Positions 7,617 through 17,234 of a DNA stretch of 64,000 nt are shown one piece after another. A program made the translations under genes and the position numbers. Position 1 is the first letter of the stretch. Each line of letters starts with the position of its first letter. Below the pieces are notes generated by a model. That model was not told the origin of the DNA, made no database searches, and was given only the letters and a program-made list of their open reading frames with translations. This stretch comes from Gaetbulibacter_B jejuensis (GTDB taxonomy: Bacteria; Bacteroidota; Bacteroidia; Flavobacteriales; Flavobacteriaceae), in the NCBI RefSeq assembly GCF_039524015.1, contig NZ_BAAAGF010000001.1, positions 1,364,001 through 1,428,000 of the forward strand. Direction: 5' to 3'.

Positions 7617-7994
7617 ATGGCAGATTTAAAAGATTTCGCAGAACAATTAGTTAATTTAACAGTAAAAGAAGTAAACGAATTAGCTACAATTTTAAAAGAC
7701 GAATATGGTATCGAACCAGCTGCTGCTGCTGTTGCAGTTGCTGCAGGTGGAGCTGCTGCAGGTGGTGAAGCTGCAGAAGAAAAATCAGAATTCGATGTAA
7801 TCCTTAAAGCAGCAGGTGCTTCTAAATTAGCAGTTGTAAAATTAGTTAAAGAATTAACTGGTTTAGGATTAAAAGAAGCTAAAGAATTAGTAGATGGTGC
7901 ACCAAGCGCTATCAAAGAAGGCGTTTCTAAAGACGAAGCTGAAGGTTTAAAAACTTCTTTAGAAGAAGCTGGAGCAGAAGTTGAGCTTAAGTAA
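7617..7994 (+). CDS. rplL: 50S ribosomal protein bL12 (L7/L12)
   Basis: A 125-residue stalk protein. An N-terminal dimerisation domain, an alanine/glycine hinge (about 38-54) and the C-terminal factor-binding domain (KLAVVKLVKELTGLGLKEAK, VDGAPSAIKEGVSK) are all present. It recruits translational GTPases. A long hairpin follows before rpoB. Confidence 0.98.
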   Translation: MADLKDFAEQLVNLTVKEVNELATILKDEYGIEPAAAAVAVAAGGAAAGGEAAEEKSEFDVILKAAGASKLAVVKLVKELTGLGLKEAKELVDGAPSAIKEGVSKDEAEGLKTSLEEAGAEVELK

Positions 7995-8019
7995 GCTTAA
8001 CCCATAGCCTACAAATTAT

Positions 8020-8055
8020 GGTTTAGGTCTAGAGGTTGCCTCTAAGACCTAAACC
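8020..8055 (+). promoter_or_regulatory. Long hairpin between rplL and rpoB
   Basis: An 11-pair outer stem (GGTTTAGGTCT with AGACCTAAACC) encloses a five-pair inner stem (AGAGG with CCTCT) and a TTG loop. The tail is CTTTTGTG, so termination would be partial at best. The rplL-rpoB gap is a known place for attenuation or RNase III processing in other bacteria, which would lower rpoBC output relative to the stalk protein. Confidence 0.65.
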
Positions 8056-8118
8056 CTTTTGTGTATATAAATGTATACGCAAACAAAATTATTTTTTTAA
8101 TCAAAATCTCGTTCATCG

Positions 8119-11100
8119 ATGTTAGCAAAAAAAGCTGAAAGATTAAATTTCTCTTCTATTGTAAATAGAACTGAATATCCAGATTTTTTAGATATTCAGA
8201 TTAAATCCTTCCAGGATTTTTTCCAGTTAGAGACGAAATCAGAAGAAAGAGGGAACGAAGGTCTTTACAACACCTTCATGGAAAATTTCCCAATCACAGA
8301 CACACGTAATCAATTTGTATTAGAGTTTTTGGATTATTTTATTGATCCACCAAGATATACCATTGAGGAATGTATAGAAAGAGGTCTAACATATAGTGTT
8401 CCACTTAAAGCAAGGTTAAAATTATACTGTACAGACCCTGAGCATGAAGATTTCGAAACTATTGTTCAGGATGTGTATTTGGGTACAATACCTTACATGA
8501 CACCTAGTGGTACATTTGTTATAAATGGAGCAGAGCGTGTGGTTGTTTCCCAATTGCATAGATCACCTGGTGTTTTCTTTAGCCAGTCGTTCCATGCAAA
8601 CGGAACCAAGCTATATTCGGCAAGAGTAATTCCTTTTAAAGGTTCTTGGATAGAATTTGCTACAGATATCAATAGCGTTATGTACGCTTATATTGATAGA
8701 AAGAAAAAATTACCTGTTACAACACTTTTCCGTGCTATCGGTTTTGAGCGCGATAAAGATATTCTTGAAATTTTTGATTTAGCTGAAGAAGTTAAAGTAT
8801 CAAAATCAGGATTAAAGAAAGTAATTGGTCGTAAACTAGCTGCTCGTGTACTTAACACATGGCATGAAGATTTCGTTGATGAGGATACAGGAGAAGTTGT
8901 ATCTATCGAGCGTAACGAAATTGTTTTGGACCGTGATACAATTATAGATAAAGATAATATAGAAGAAATCCTTGAAGCAGGTGTAAAAACTATTCTTTTA
9001 CATAAAGAAAGTGCACAACAAGGAGATTATGCTATTATTCACAATACATTACAAAAAGATCCAACAAACTCTGAAAAAGAGGCTGTTGAACATATTTACC
9101 GTCAATTACGTAATGCTGAGCCGCCAGATGAGGAAACAGCACGTGGTATTATTGACAAATTATTCTTCTCAGACCAACGTTATTCATTAGGTGAAGTAGG
9201 TCGTTACAGAATGAACAAAAAATTAGGTCTTGATATAGGAATGGATAAGCAAGTACTTACCAAAGAGGATATCATTACCATTATAAAATATTTAATAGAG
9301 CTTATTAACTCTAAAGCAGAGATTGATGATATCGATCACTTATCTAACCGTCGTGTACGTACAGTAGGAGAGCAATTGTCATCTCAGTTTGGTGTTGGTT
9401 TAGCTCGTATGGCTCGTACTATTCGTGAGCGTATGAACGTTCGTGATAACGAAGTGTTTACACCTATCGATTTAATTAACGCGAAGACTTTATCTTCAGT
9501 AATTAACTCGTTTTTTGGTACGAACCAGTTATCTCAATTTATGGATCAAACCAATCCATTAGCTGAGATCACGCACAAACGTCGTTTATCAGCTTTAGGA
9601 CCTGGAGGTCTTTCAAGAGAAAGAGCAGGTTTCGAGGTACGTGACGTTCACTATACACACTACGGAAGATTATGTCCAATTGAAACTCCTGAAGGACCAA
9701 ACATTGGATTAATTTCTTCACTTTCAGTTTATGCTAAAGTAAACTCAATGGGATTCATTGAAACGCCTTATAGAAAAGCTGAAGAAGGAGTTGTTGATAT
9801 CAAAAATGCGCCAACATATTTAAGTGCTGAAGAAGAAGAAGATATGTTGATTGCTCAGGCAAATATTCAAGTGGATGATAAAGGAAAAATCCTTGAAGAC
9901 AAGATTATTGCTCGTCAAGAAGGTGATTTCCCTGTAATAGACCCTGTAAACGTTCATTATACTGATGTTGCTCCTAACCAAATTGCATCTATTTCTGCAT
10001 CGTTAATTCCATTCTTGGAGCATGATGATGCAAACCGTGCATTGATGGGATCAAACATGATGCGTCAAGCAGTACCATTATTACGTCCGCAAGCTCCTAT
10101 TGTAGGAACAGGTCTTGAGCGTCAAGTAGCTTCAGATTCAAGAGTATTAATAAATGCTGAAGGAAATGGAGTTGTAGAGTATGTTGATGCTAATGAAATT
10201 GTAATTAAATACGAGCGTACTGAAGAAGAAGCAATGGTAAGTTTTGATAGCGATACTAAAACTTATCCACTTGTAAAATTCAGAAAAACTAACCAAGGTA
10301 CTTCAATCAACTTAAAGCCAATTGTAACAAAAGGAGATAAAGTTGTAAAAGGACAAGTACTTTGTGAAGGTTATGCAACTGAAAACGGAGAACTTGCTTT
10401 AGGAAGAAACATGAAAGTAGCCTTTATGCCTTGGAAAGGGTATAACTTTGAGGATGCGATTGTGATTTCTGAAAAAGTAGTTCGTGATGATATATTTACT
10501 TCTATTCATATTGATGAGTACTCATTAGAAGTTAGAGATACCAAATTAGGTAACGAAGAGCTTACTAATGATATTCCTAACGTTTCAGAAGAGGCAACTA
10601 AAGACCTTGATGAAAACGGTATGATTAGAATTGGTGCTGAGATTAAACCAGGTGATATCTTAATTGGTAAGATTACACCAAAAGGAGAAAGTGATCCAAC
10701 ACCTGAAGAAAAACTTTTAAGAGCAATTTTTGGAGATAAAGCAGGTGATGTTAAAGATGCATCACTTAAAGCTTCACCTTCATTACATGGAGTTGTAATC
10801 GACAAAAAATTATTCTCAAGAGCAATTAAAGATAAGCGTAAAAGAGCAAAAGATAAAGAAGATATCGAAGCTCTAGAGAACATCTACTTCAAGAAGTTTG
10901 ACGACTTAAAAGATGTATTAGTAGAAAAACTATTTGCTATCGTAAATGGTAAAACTGCTCAAGGTATCTTTAACGATCTTGGAGAGGAAATTATACCTAA
11001 AGGTAAAAAGTACACGCTAAAAATGTTAAATGCTGTTGATGATTATACGCACTTAACATCTGGTACTTGGACTACTGATGATTATACCAATGCACTTGTT

Positions 11101-11931
11101 GCAGACTTAATCCATAACTATAAGATTAAGGAAAATGATCTTCAAGGTTCATTACGTCGTGAGAAGTTTACCATCTCTGTTGGTGACGAGTTACCAGCAG
11201 GAATTATCAAATTAGCTAAGGTTTATGTTGCTAAAAAACGTAAACTTAAAGTAGGTGATAAGATGGCAGGACGTCACGGTAACAAAGGTATTGTAGCACG
11301 TATCGTTCGTCAAGAAGATATGCCTTTCCTTGAAGATGGAACTCCAGTTGATATTGTATTAAATCCACTTGGTGTACCATCGCGTATGAACATTGGTCAG
11401 ATTTATGAAACTGTTCTTGGTTGGGCAGGTCAAAAATTAAACCGTACTTACGCAACACCAATTTTTGATGGAGCTACATTAGATCAAATTAATGAGTTTA
11501 CTGATGAAGCAGGTGTACCAAGATTTGGACATACATACTTATATGATGGTGGTACAGGAGATCGTTTTGATCAACCAGCAACAGTAGGTGTAATTTACAT
11601 GATCAAATTAGGTCACATGATTGACGATAAGATGCACGCTCGTTCTATTGGACCATACTCATTAATTACGCAACAACCACTAGGTGGTAAAGCACAATTT
11701 GGTGGTCAGCGTTTTGGAGAAATGGAAGTTTGGGCACTTGAAGCTTATGGAGCATCAAGTACTCTACGTGAAATCTTAACAGTAAAATCTGATGATGTTA
11801 TAGGTAGAGCTAAAACTTACGAAGCTATCGTAAAAGGAGAGCCAATGCCAGAACCAGGACTACCTGAATCTTTCAACGTATTAATGCACGAATTGAAAGG
11901 ATTAGGATTAGATATTAGATTAGAAGAATAA
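8119..11931 (+). CDS. rpoB: DNA-directed RNA polymerase subunit beta
   Basis: A 1270-residue beta subunit. The rifampicin pocket is visible near residues 470-530 (FFGTNQLSQFMDQTNPL, HKRRLSALGPGG), followed by the switch motifs (GRLCPIETPEGPNIGLI) and the beta active-site segments (KVGDKMAGRHGNKG). Rifampicin-site residues look wild-type. It makes the catalytic core with beta', encoded 72 bases downstream. Confidence 0.99.
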   Translation: MLAKKAERLNFSSIVNRTEYPDFLDIQIKSFQDFFQLETKSEERGNEGLYNTFMENFPITDTRNQFVLEFLDYFIDPPRYTIEECIERGLTYSVPLKARLKLYCTDPEHEDFETIVQDVYLGTIPYMTPSGTFVINGAERVVVSQLHRSPGVFFSQSFHANGTKLYSARVIPFKGSWIEFATDINSVMYAYIDRKKKLPVTTLFRAIGFERDKDILEIFDLAEEVKVSKSGLKKVIGRKLAARVLNTWHEDFVDEDTGEVVSIERNEIVLDRDTIIDKDNIEEILEAGVKTILLHKESAQQGDYAIIHNTLQKDPTNSEKEAVEHIYRQLRNAEPPDEETARGIIDKLFFSDQRYSLGEVGRYRMNKKLGLDIGMDKQVLTKEDIITIIKYLIELINSKAEIDDIDHLSNRRVRTVGEQLSSQFGVGLARMARTIRERMNVRDNEVFTPIDLINAKTLSSVINSFFGTNQLSQFMDQTNPLAEITHKRRLSALGPGGLSRERAGFEVRDVHYTHYGRLCPIETPEGPNIGLISSLSVYAKVNSMGFIETPYRKAEEGVVDIKNAPTYLSAEEEEDMLIAQANIQVDDKGKILEDKIIARQEGDFPVIDPVNVHYTDVAPNQIASISASLIPFLEHDDANRALMGSNMMRQAVPLLRPQAPIVGTGLERQVASDSRVLINAEGNGVVEYVDANEIVIKYERTEEEAMVSFDSDTKTYPLVKFRKTNQGTSINLKPIVTKGDKVVKGQVLCEGYATENGELALGRNMKVAFMPWKGYNFEDAIVISEKVVRDDIFTSIHIDEYSLEVRDTKLGNEELTNDIPNVSEEATKDLDENGMIRIGAEIKPGDILIGKITPKGESDPTPEEKLLRAIFGDKAGDVKDASLKASPSLHGVVIDKKLFSRAIKDKRKRAKDKEDIEALENIYFKKFDDLKDVLVEKLFAIVNGKTAQGIFNDLGEEIIPKGKKYTLKMLNAVDDYTHLTSGTWTTDDYTNALVADLIHNYKIKENDLQGSLRREKFTISVGDELPAGIIKLAKVYVAKKRKLKVGDKMAGRHGNKGIVARIVRQEDMPFLEDGTPVDIVLNPLGVPSRMNIGQIYETVLGWAGQKLNRTYATPIFDGATLDQINEFTDEAGVPRFGHTYLYDGGTGDRFDQPATVGVIYMIKLGHMIDDKMHARSIGPYSLITQQPLGGKAQFGGQRFGEMEVWALEAYGASSTLREILTVKSDDVIGRAKTYEAIVKGEPMPEPGLPESFNVLMHELKGLGLDIRLEE

Positions 11932-11945
11932 ATTTTAGGTGAATT

Positions 11946-11978
11946 CGTTTTGGTCTTCTTTTAATGGAGACCAAAGCG
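11946..11978 (+). promoter_or_regulatory. Intercistronic hairpin between rpoB and rpoC
   Basis: An 11-pair stem (CGTTTTGGTCT with AGACCAAAGCG, one G-U) with an 11-base loop, ending 25 bases before the rpoC ATG and without a T-tract. It is the fourth hairpin of the same design in this operon and is probably a processing or stability element. Confidence 0.55.
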
Positions 11979-12003
11979 ATTAACTATAGACTATAAAGTT
12001 ATT

Positions 12004-15000
12004 ATGGCTAGAAAACAAGATAAGAATACAGTACAGAGATTTAATAAAATCTCAATTGGTTTAGCATCTCCTGAATCTGTTTTAGCAGCTTCACGTGGTG
12101 AAGTTTTAAAACCAGAAACTATTAATTATCGAACACATAAACCTGAACGTGATGGTTTATTCTGTGAGCGTATCTTTGGTCCTGTTAAGGATTTTGAGTG
12201 TGCTTGTGGTAAATATAAAAGAATACGCTACAAAGGAATTGTTTGTGACCGATGTGGTGTTGAAGTAACTGAAAAGAAAGTACGTAGAGATAGAGTAGGA
12301 CACATTAACTTAGTGGTTCCTGTAGCTCATATATGGTATTTCCGTTCACTTCCAAACAAAATAGGTTACCTTCTTGGATTACCATCTAAGAGATTGGATA
12401 TGATTATTTACTACGAACGTTATGTAGTAATTCAACCAGGTAATGCTAAAAATGCCGAAGGTGAACCATTACAAAAAATGGATTTCTTAACGGAAGAAGA
12501 ATACTTAAATATTCTTGAAACACTTCCACAAGAAAATCAATATTTAGAAGATAACGATCCTAATAAGTTTATTGCTAAAATGGGAGCCGAGTGCTTAATT
12601 GACCTTTTAGCAAGAATTGATTTAGACGAATTATCATACGATTTACGTCATAAAGCAAACAACGAAACGTCTAAACAACGTAAAACTGAAGCTTTAAAAC
12701 GTTTACAAGTTGTAGAAGCGTTTAGAGACTCAAATGCTAATCGTGAGAATAAGCCTGAGTGGATGATTATGAAAGCTATTCCAATCATTCCACCAGAATT
12801 GAGACCTTTAGTGCCTTTAGATGGTGGTCGTTTTGCTACATCTGACTTAAATGATCTTTATCGTCGTGTAATTATCCGTAACAACCGTCTTAAGAGATTG
12901 GTTGAAATCAAAGCTCCTGAAGTAATCTTACGTAACGAAAAACGTATGTTACAAGAGTCTGTTGATTCATTATTTGATAACACACGTAAGTCATCAGCAG
13001 TAAAAACCGATTCTAACCGTCCATTAAAATCGTTATCCGATTCATTAAAAGGTAAGCAAGGACGTTTCCGTCAAAACTTACTAGGTAAACGTGTTGATTA
13101 TTCTGCACGTTCGGTAATTGTTGTTGGACCAGAATTAAAATTATTTGAATGTGGATTGCCTAAAAACATGGCAGCTGAACTTTACAAGCCTTTTATTATC
13201 AGAAAACTGATTGAAAGAGGTATTGTAAAAACAGTAAAATCTGCAAAGAAAATTATAGATAGAAAAGAGCCTGTAGTTTGGGATATCTTAGAAAATGTTC
13301 TTAAAGGACATCCAGTATTACTAAACCGTGCTCCTACATTACACAGACTTGGTATTCAAGCATTCCAGCCTAAACTTATCGAAGGTAAGGCAATCCAGTT
13401 ACACCCATTAGTGTGTACTGCATTTAATGCCGATTTTGATGGTGACCAAATGGCTGTGCATTTACCATTAGGACCAGAAGCTATATTAGAAGCACAATTA
13501 TTAATGTTAGCTTCTCACAATATTTTAAACCCAGCTAACGGTTCGCCAGTAACAGTACCATCTCAGGATATGGTTCTTGGTCTTTACTACATGACTAAGC
13601 TTCGTAAAACTGACGATACTTTTACTGTAAAAGGTGAAGGATTAACTTTCTATTCTCCAGAAGAAGTAACTATTGCTTACAATGAGAAGAAAGTTGATTT
13701 AAATGCTGGAATTAAAGTAAGAACTAAAGATTTCAATGAAAACGGTGAGTTAACTACCCAAATTATTGAAACTACAGTAGGTCGTGTATTATTTAACGAA
13801 AAAGTACCTGAAAGAGCAGGTTATATCAACCAGGTTTTAACTAAAAAATCGCTTAGAGATATTATTGGTAACATTTTAAAAGTTACTAGTGTACCTGAAA
13901 CAGCTGAGTTTTTAGATGAAATCAAAACTTTAGGATATAAGTTTGCATTCCAAGGAGGATTATCGTTTAGTTTAGGTGATATTATTATTCCAGCTGAAAA
14001 GCATACTATGATTGACAAAGCCAATGGTTTAGTTGATGGTATTATGGCTAACTATAACATGGGATTAATTACTAATAACGAACGTTACAATCAGGTTATT
14101 GATATTTGGACTTCTACAAATGCTGAATTGACAGAGTTGTCTATGAAGCGTATTCGTGAAGACCAACAAGGATTTAACTCGGTATATATGATGCTTGATT
14201 CTGGAGCTCGTGGATCTAAAGAACAGATTCGTCAGCTTACAGGTATGCGTGGTTTGATGGCAAAACCGAAAAAATCTAATGCAGGAGGTGGAGAAATTAT
14301 TGAAAACCCAATTCTTTCTAACTTTAAAGAAGGTCTTTCAATTCTTGAATACTTTATCTCAACGCATGGTGCTCGTAAGGGTCTTGCCGATACAGCACTT
14401 AAAACTGCAGATGCTGGATACTTAACACGTCGTTTAGTTGATGTATCTCAAGATGTAATTATCTATAGTGAAGATTGTGGAACATTAAGAGGTATTGAAG
14501 TTTCTGCACTTAAGAAAAACGAAGAGATTGTTGAAAAACTAGAAGATAGAATCGTAGGTCGTACTTCATTAAATGATGTTTATGATCCTATTACTGAAGA
14601 GTTATTAGTAAGTGCTGGTGAGCATATTAATGATAGCATCGCTAAAGCTATTGGTAACTCTGCAATTGAGTCTATCGAAGTACGTTCAGCATTAACTTGT
14701 GAAGCTAAAAAAGGTATCTGTGCTAAGTGTTATGGACGTAACCTAGCTACTGGTAAAATGGTACAACGTGGTGAAGCTGTAGGTGTAGTTGCTGCACAAT
14801 CTATTGGAGAACCTGGTACACAGCTTACACTTCGTACATTCCACGTAGGTGGTATTGCTGGTAACATTTCAGAAGAAAACAAACTTATTGTTAAGTTTGA
14901 TGGTATTGCAGAAATTGAAGATCTTAAAACAGTTAAGAGTACTGATAGTGAAGGTAATGAAGTGGATGTAGTGATATCAAGAACTTCTGAACTTAAGCTT

Positions 15001-16305
15001 GTTGATGCTAAAACTGGTATTACTTTAAGTACTAATAATATACCTTACGGTTCGTTCATTTATGTTAAGAGTGGACAAAAAGTAAGCAAAGGAGATACAA
15101 TTTGTCAATGGGATCCATATAACGGAGTTATTATTTCAGAATTTGCTGGTAAAGTAAAATATGAAAACATTGAGCAAGGTATCACTTACCAAGTAGAAAT
15201 CGATGAACAAACAGGTTTCCAAGAAAAAGTAATTTCTGAATCTAGAAATAAGAAGTTAATACCAACACTTCATATCGAAGATTCTAAAGGAGAAGTTATT
15301 CGTTCTTATAACTTACCTGTTGGAGCTCATCTTATGATTGATGATGGAGAAAAAATTAAGGTTGGTAAAATCTTAGTTAAGATACCACGTAAATCTGCAA
15401 AAGCAGGTGATATTACTGGAGGTTTACCTCGTGTAACCGAGTTGTTCGAAGCACGTAACCCTTCTAATCCTGCTGTTGTAAGTGAGATTGATGGTGTTGT
15501 GTCTTTCGGAAAAATCAAGAGAGGTAACCGCGAAATCATTATCGAGTCTAAAGTTGGTGAAGTAAAGAAATACTTAGTGAAGTTATCTAATCAAATTCTT
15601 GTACAAGAAAACGATTATGTAAAAGCAGGTATGCCTTTATCTGACGGATCAATTACTCCAGATGACATCTTAAACATCAAAGGACCATCTGCAGTACAAC
15701 AATACTTAGTTAACGAAGTACAAGAAGTATATCGTTTACAAGGTGTGAAAATTAACGATAAGCACTTTGAAGTTGTTGTAAGACAAATGATGCGTAAAGT
15801 ACGTATTATTGATTCTGGTGATACAATTTTCTTAGAAGACCAATTAGTTCACAAATCTGATTTTATCGAAGAAAACGATAAGATATTTGGAATGAAAGTG
15901 GTAGAAGATGCAGGAGATTCTGCAACTTTAAAACCAGGACAAATCATTACTTTAAGACAGTTAAGAGACGAAAACTCAATATTAAGAAGAGAAGATAAGC
16001 AATTGGTAACTGCTAGAGAAGCACAACCAGCAACTGCAACTCCAATCTTACAAGGTATTACAAGAGCTTCGTTACAAACTAAGTCATTTATATCTGCTGC
16101 ATCGTTCCAGGAAACTACTAAAGTACTGAATGAAGCTGCTGTAAATGCTAAAGTAGACGATTTAGAAGGTCTAAAAGAAAATGTAATTGTTGGTCATAGA
16201 ATTCCTGCAGGAACAGGTGTAAGACGATATGATAGTATTATCGTTGGTTCTAAAGAGGAGTTTGATGAGATGATGAAAGCAAAAGAAGAAATGAACTACA
16301 ATTAA
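12004..16305 (+). CDS. rpoC: DNA-directed RNA polymerase subunit beta'
   Basis: A 1433-residue beta' subunit. The N-terminal zinc site (CACGKY and CDRCG), the catalytic Mg-binding NADFDGDQMAVHLPL loop, the bridge-helix/trigger-loop region (HGARKGLADTALKTADAGYL) and the second zinc site (CEAKKGICAKCYGRN) are present. The length is typical of Bacteroidota. The gene closes the operon and is followed by hairpins and a strong terminator. Confidence 0.99.
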   Translation: MARKQDKNTVQRFNKISIGLASPESVLAASRGEVLKPETINYRTHKPERDGLFCERIFGPVKDFECACGKYKRIRYKGIVCDRCGVEVTEKKVRRDRVGHINLVVPVAHIWYFRSLPNKIGYLLGLPSKRLDMIIYYERYVVIQPGNAKNAEGEPLQKMDFLTEEEYLNILETLPQENQYLEDNDPNKFIAKMGAECLIDLLARIDLDELSYDLRHKANNETSKQRKTEALKRLQVVEAFRDSNANRENKPEWMIMKAIPIIPPELRPLVPLDGGRFATSDLNDLYRRVIIRNNRLKRLVEIKAPEVILRNEKRMLQESVDSLFDNTRKSSAVKTDSNRPLKSLSDSLKGKQGRFRQNLLGKRVDYSARSVIVVGPELKLFECGLPKNMAAELYKPFIIRKLIERGIVKTVKSAKKIIDRKEPVVWDILENVLKGHPVLLNRAPTLHRLGIQAFQPKLIEGKAIQLHPLVCTAFNADFDGDQMAVHLPLGPEAILEAQLLMLASHNILNPANGSPVTVPSQDMVLGLYYMTKLRKTDDTFTVKGEGLTFYSPEEVTIAYNEKKVDLNAGIKVRTKDFNENGELTTQIIETTVGRVLFNEKVPERAGYINQVLTKKSLRDIIGNILKVTSVPETAEFLDEIKTLGYKFAFQGGLSFSLGDIIIPAEKHTMIDKANGLVDGIMANYNMGLITNNERYNQVIDIWTSTNAELTELSMKRIREDQQGFNSVYMMLDSGARGSKEQIRQLTGMRGLMAKPKKSNAGGGEIIENPILSNFKEGLSILEYFISTHGARKGLADTALKTADAGYLTRRLVDVSQDVIIYSEDCGTLRGIEVSALKKNEEIVEKLEDRIVGRTSLNDVYDPITEELLVSAGEHINDSIAKAIGNSAIESIEVRSALTCEAKKGICAKCYGRNLATGKMVQRGEAVGVVAAQSIGEPGTQLTLRTFHVGGIAGNISEENKLIVKFDGIAEIEDLKTVKSTDSEGNEVDVVISRTSELKLVDAKTGITLSTNNIPYGSFIYVKSGQKVSKGDTICQWDPYNGVIISEFAGKVKYENIEQGITYQVEIDEQTGFQEKVISESRNKKLIPTLHIEDSKGEVIRSYNLPVGAHLMIDDGEKIKVGKILVKIPRKSAKAGDITGGLPRVTELFEARNPSNPAVVSEIDGVVSFGKIKRGNREIIIESKVGEVKKYLVKLSNQILVQENDYVKAGMPLSDGSITPDDILNIKGPSAVQQYLVNEVQEVYRLQGVKINDKHFEVVVRQMMRKVRIIDSGDTIFLEDQLVHKSDFIEENDKIFGMKVVEDAGDSATLKPGQIITLRQLRDENSILRREDKQLVTAREAQPATATPILQGITRASLQTKSFISAASFQETTKVLNEAAVNAKVDDLEGLKENVIVGHRIPAGTGVRRYDSIIVGSKEEFDEMMKAKEEMNYN

Positions 16306-16411
16306 ATGATACCAAGACTTTAAGTGTTGTAAAACAAATTGAAGTCTTTAGGTTGATTTTATCCCAATATAAATTGGGAATTCTTTAAAAGAGTAAATTA
16401 TATAAAATTTA

Positions 16412-16447
16412 AGAATCCCGTGACTATATCTCGGGATTCTTTTTTTA
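16412..16447 (+). terminator. Rho-independent terminator after rpoC
   Basis: A nine-pair stem (AGAATCCCG with CGGGATTCT), 11-base loop and T-rich tail. A smaller hairpin (TCCCAAT with ATTGGGA) lies about 35 bases upstream, so the operon ends at a double stop. Confidence 0.9.
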
Positions 16448-16505
16448 AATTGTAAAACGTAATAATAAGTTTTCCACTTATGTGGAAATAAAAAATAAAA
16501 TTTCA

Positions 16506-16823
16506 ATGGCAGACGAACAAAATAAAAAGAAGCAAGGACAAATTAATATTGAACTAGACGAGAAAGTAGCTGAAGGAACCTATTCTAATTTGGCAATTAT
16601 TAACCATTCGGTTTCAGAATTTGTTGTTGACTTTGTAAGTATTATGCCTGGGACTCCAAAGAGTAAGGTAAAATCAAGAATTATATTAACACCACAGCAT
16701 GCTAAACGATTACTTAAGGCATTAGGTGATAATGTACATCGATTTGAAAAAGCCCATGGTGAAATTAAAGATTACGAGCAACCACCAATTCCGTTAAATT
16801 TCGGACCAACAGGTCAAGCATAA
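16506..16823 (+). CDS. DUF3467 family protein
   Basis: A 105-residue acidic/basic protein of the DUF3467 family: ELDEKVAEGTYSNLAIINHS, then FVVDFVSIMPGTPKSKVKSR and ILTPQHAKRLLKAL. The family is small, conserved in Bacteroidota and other phyla, and of unknown function; the gene often lies just after rpoC, as here. An upstream in-frame ATG at 16482 exists, but the ATG at 16506 gives the usual family N-terminus (MADEQNKKK) and is chosen. It has its own terminator. Confidence 0.85.
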   Translation: MADEQNKKKQGQINIELDEKVAEGTYSNLAIINHSVSEFVVDFVSIMPGTPKSKVKSRIILTPQHAKRLLKALGDNVHRFEKAHGEIKDYEQPPIPLNFGPTGQA

Positions 16824-16828
16824 ATAAT

Positions 16829-16866
16829 AAAAAAGCCTTTTGAAAAATTCAAAAGGCTTTTTTATT
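16829..16866. terminator. Bidirectional terminator between DUF3467 and Fe-S genes
   Basis: A long stem (AAAAAAGCCTTTTGA with TCAAAAGGCTTTTTT), five-base loop, A-run on one side and T-run on the other. It can stop the plus-strand DUF3467 transcript and the minus-strand Fe-S gene, whose stop codon lies inside its right edge. Confidence 0.88.
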
Positions 16867-17092
16867 AAGCAACTTCTTTATTATATGAATAGCTTAAAGC
16901 TCCCGAAGGACATTTTTTAACTTGTTTGATAATTTTTTTAGTGGATGCACCATCAAGATCTATCCATGGTATAACCGATTGCCTAAAAACATTAGATAAT
17001 TCGTTAGCACAACGCTCAGCATGGACACACTTACATGGTTTGAATGTTACAGTAATATCTTTATTACTGAAACTATTAGAAAAAGTTTCCAT
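16865..17092 (-). CDS. Divergent 4Fe-4S mono-cluster protein
   Basis: A 75-residue protein of the divergent 4Fe-4S mono-cluster (Fer4_19-like) family. The cysteines sit in FKPCKCVHAERCANEL and in VKKCPSGALSYSY. These small proteins probably transfer electrons; the partner is unknown. The gene stands alone, convergent with DUF3467, and ends in the shared terminator. The 142 bases between it and prfC contain no further gene. Confidence 0.85.
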   Translation of the reverse strand: METFSNSFSNKDITVTFKPCKCVHAERCANELSNVFRQSVIPWIDLDGASTKKIIKQVKKCPSGALSYSYNKEVA

Positions 17093-17234
17093 AAGTAGAT
17101 CAATTTGGGGTTATCTGTAAATCAATGTAAAAATTCAAAACCGAATTTCAATGAAATTTTCGATAACTGACACATTTTTAACACTAAAAATGCCTTTTCG
17201 TATAAAATTTCTTACTGAAAAACAGGGTTTTTAA

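Noticed and set aside
7379..7915. A 178-codon minus-strand frame across rplJ and rplL
   Set aside because: It is antisense to two certain ribosomal genes, has low-complexity Ala/Ser composition caused by the Ala-rich hinge of L7/L12, and shows no domain.
10506..10883. A 125-codon minus-strand frame inside rpoB
   Set aside because: Ser/Leu-rich shadow of the strongly coded rpoB; no promoter, no recognisable protein.
16926..17120. A plus-strand frame opposite the Fe-S protein
   Set aside because: Antisense shadow; the minus-strand frame carries the conserved cysteines of the mono-cluster family.
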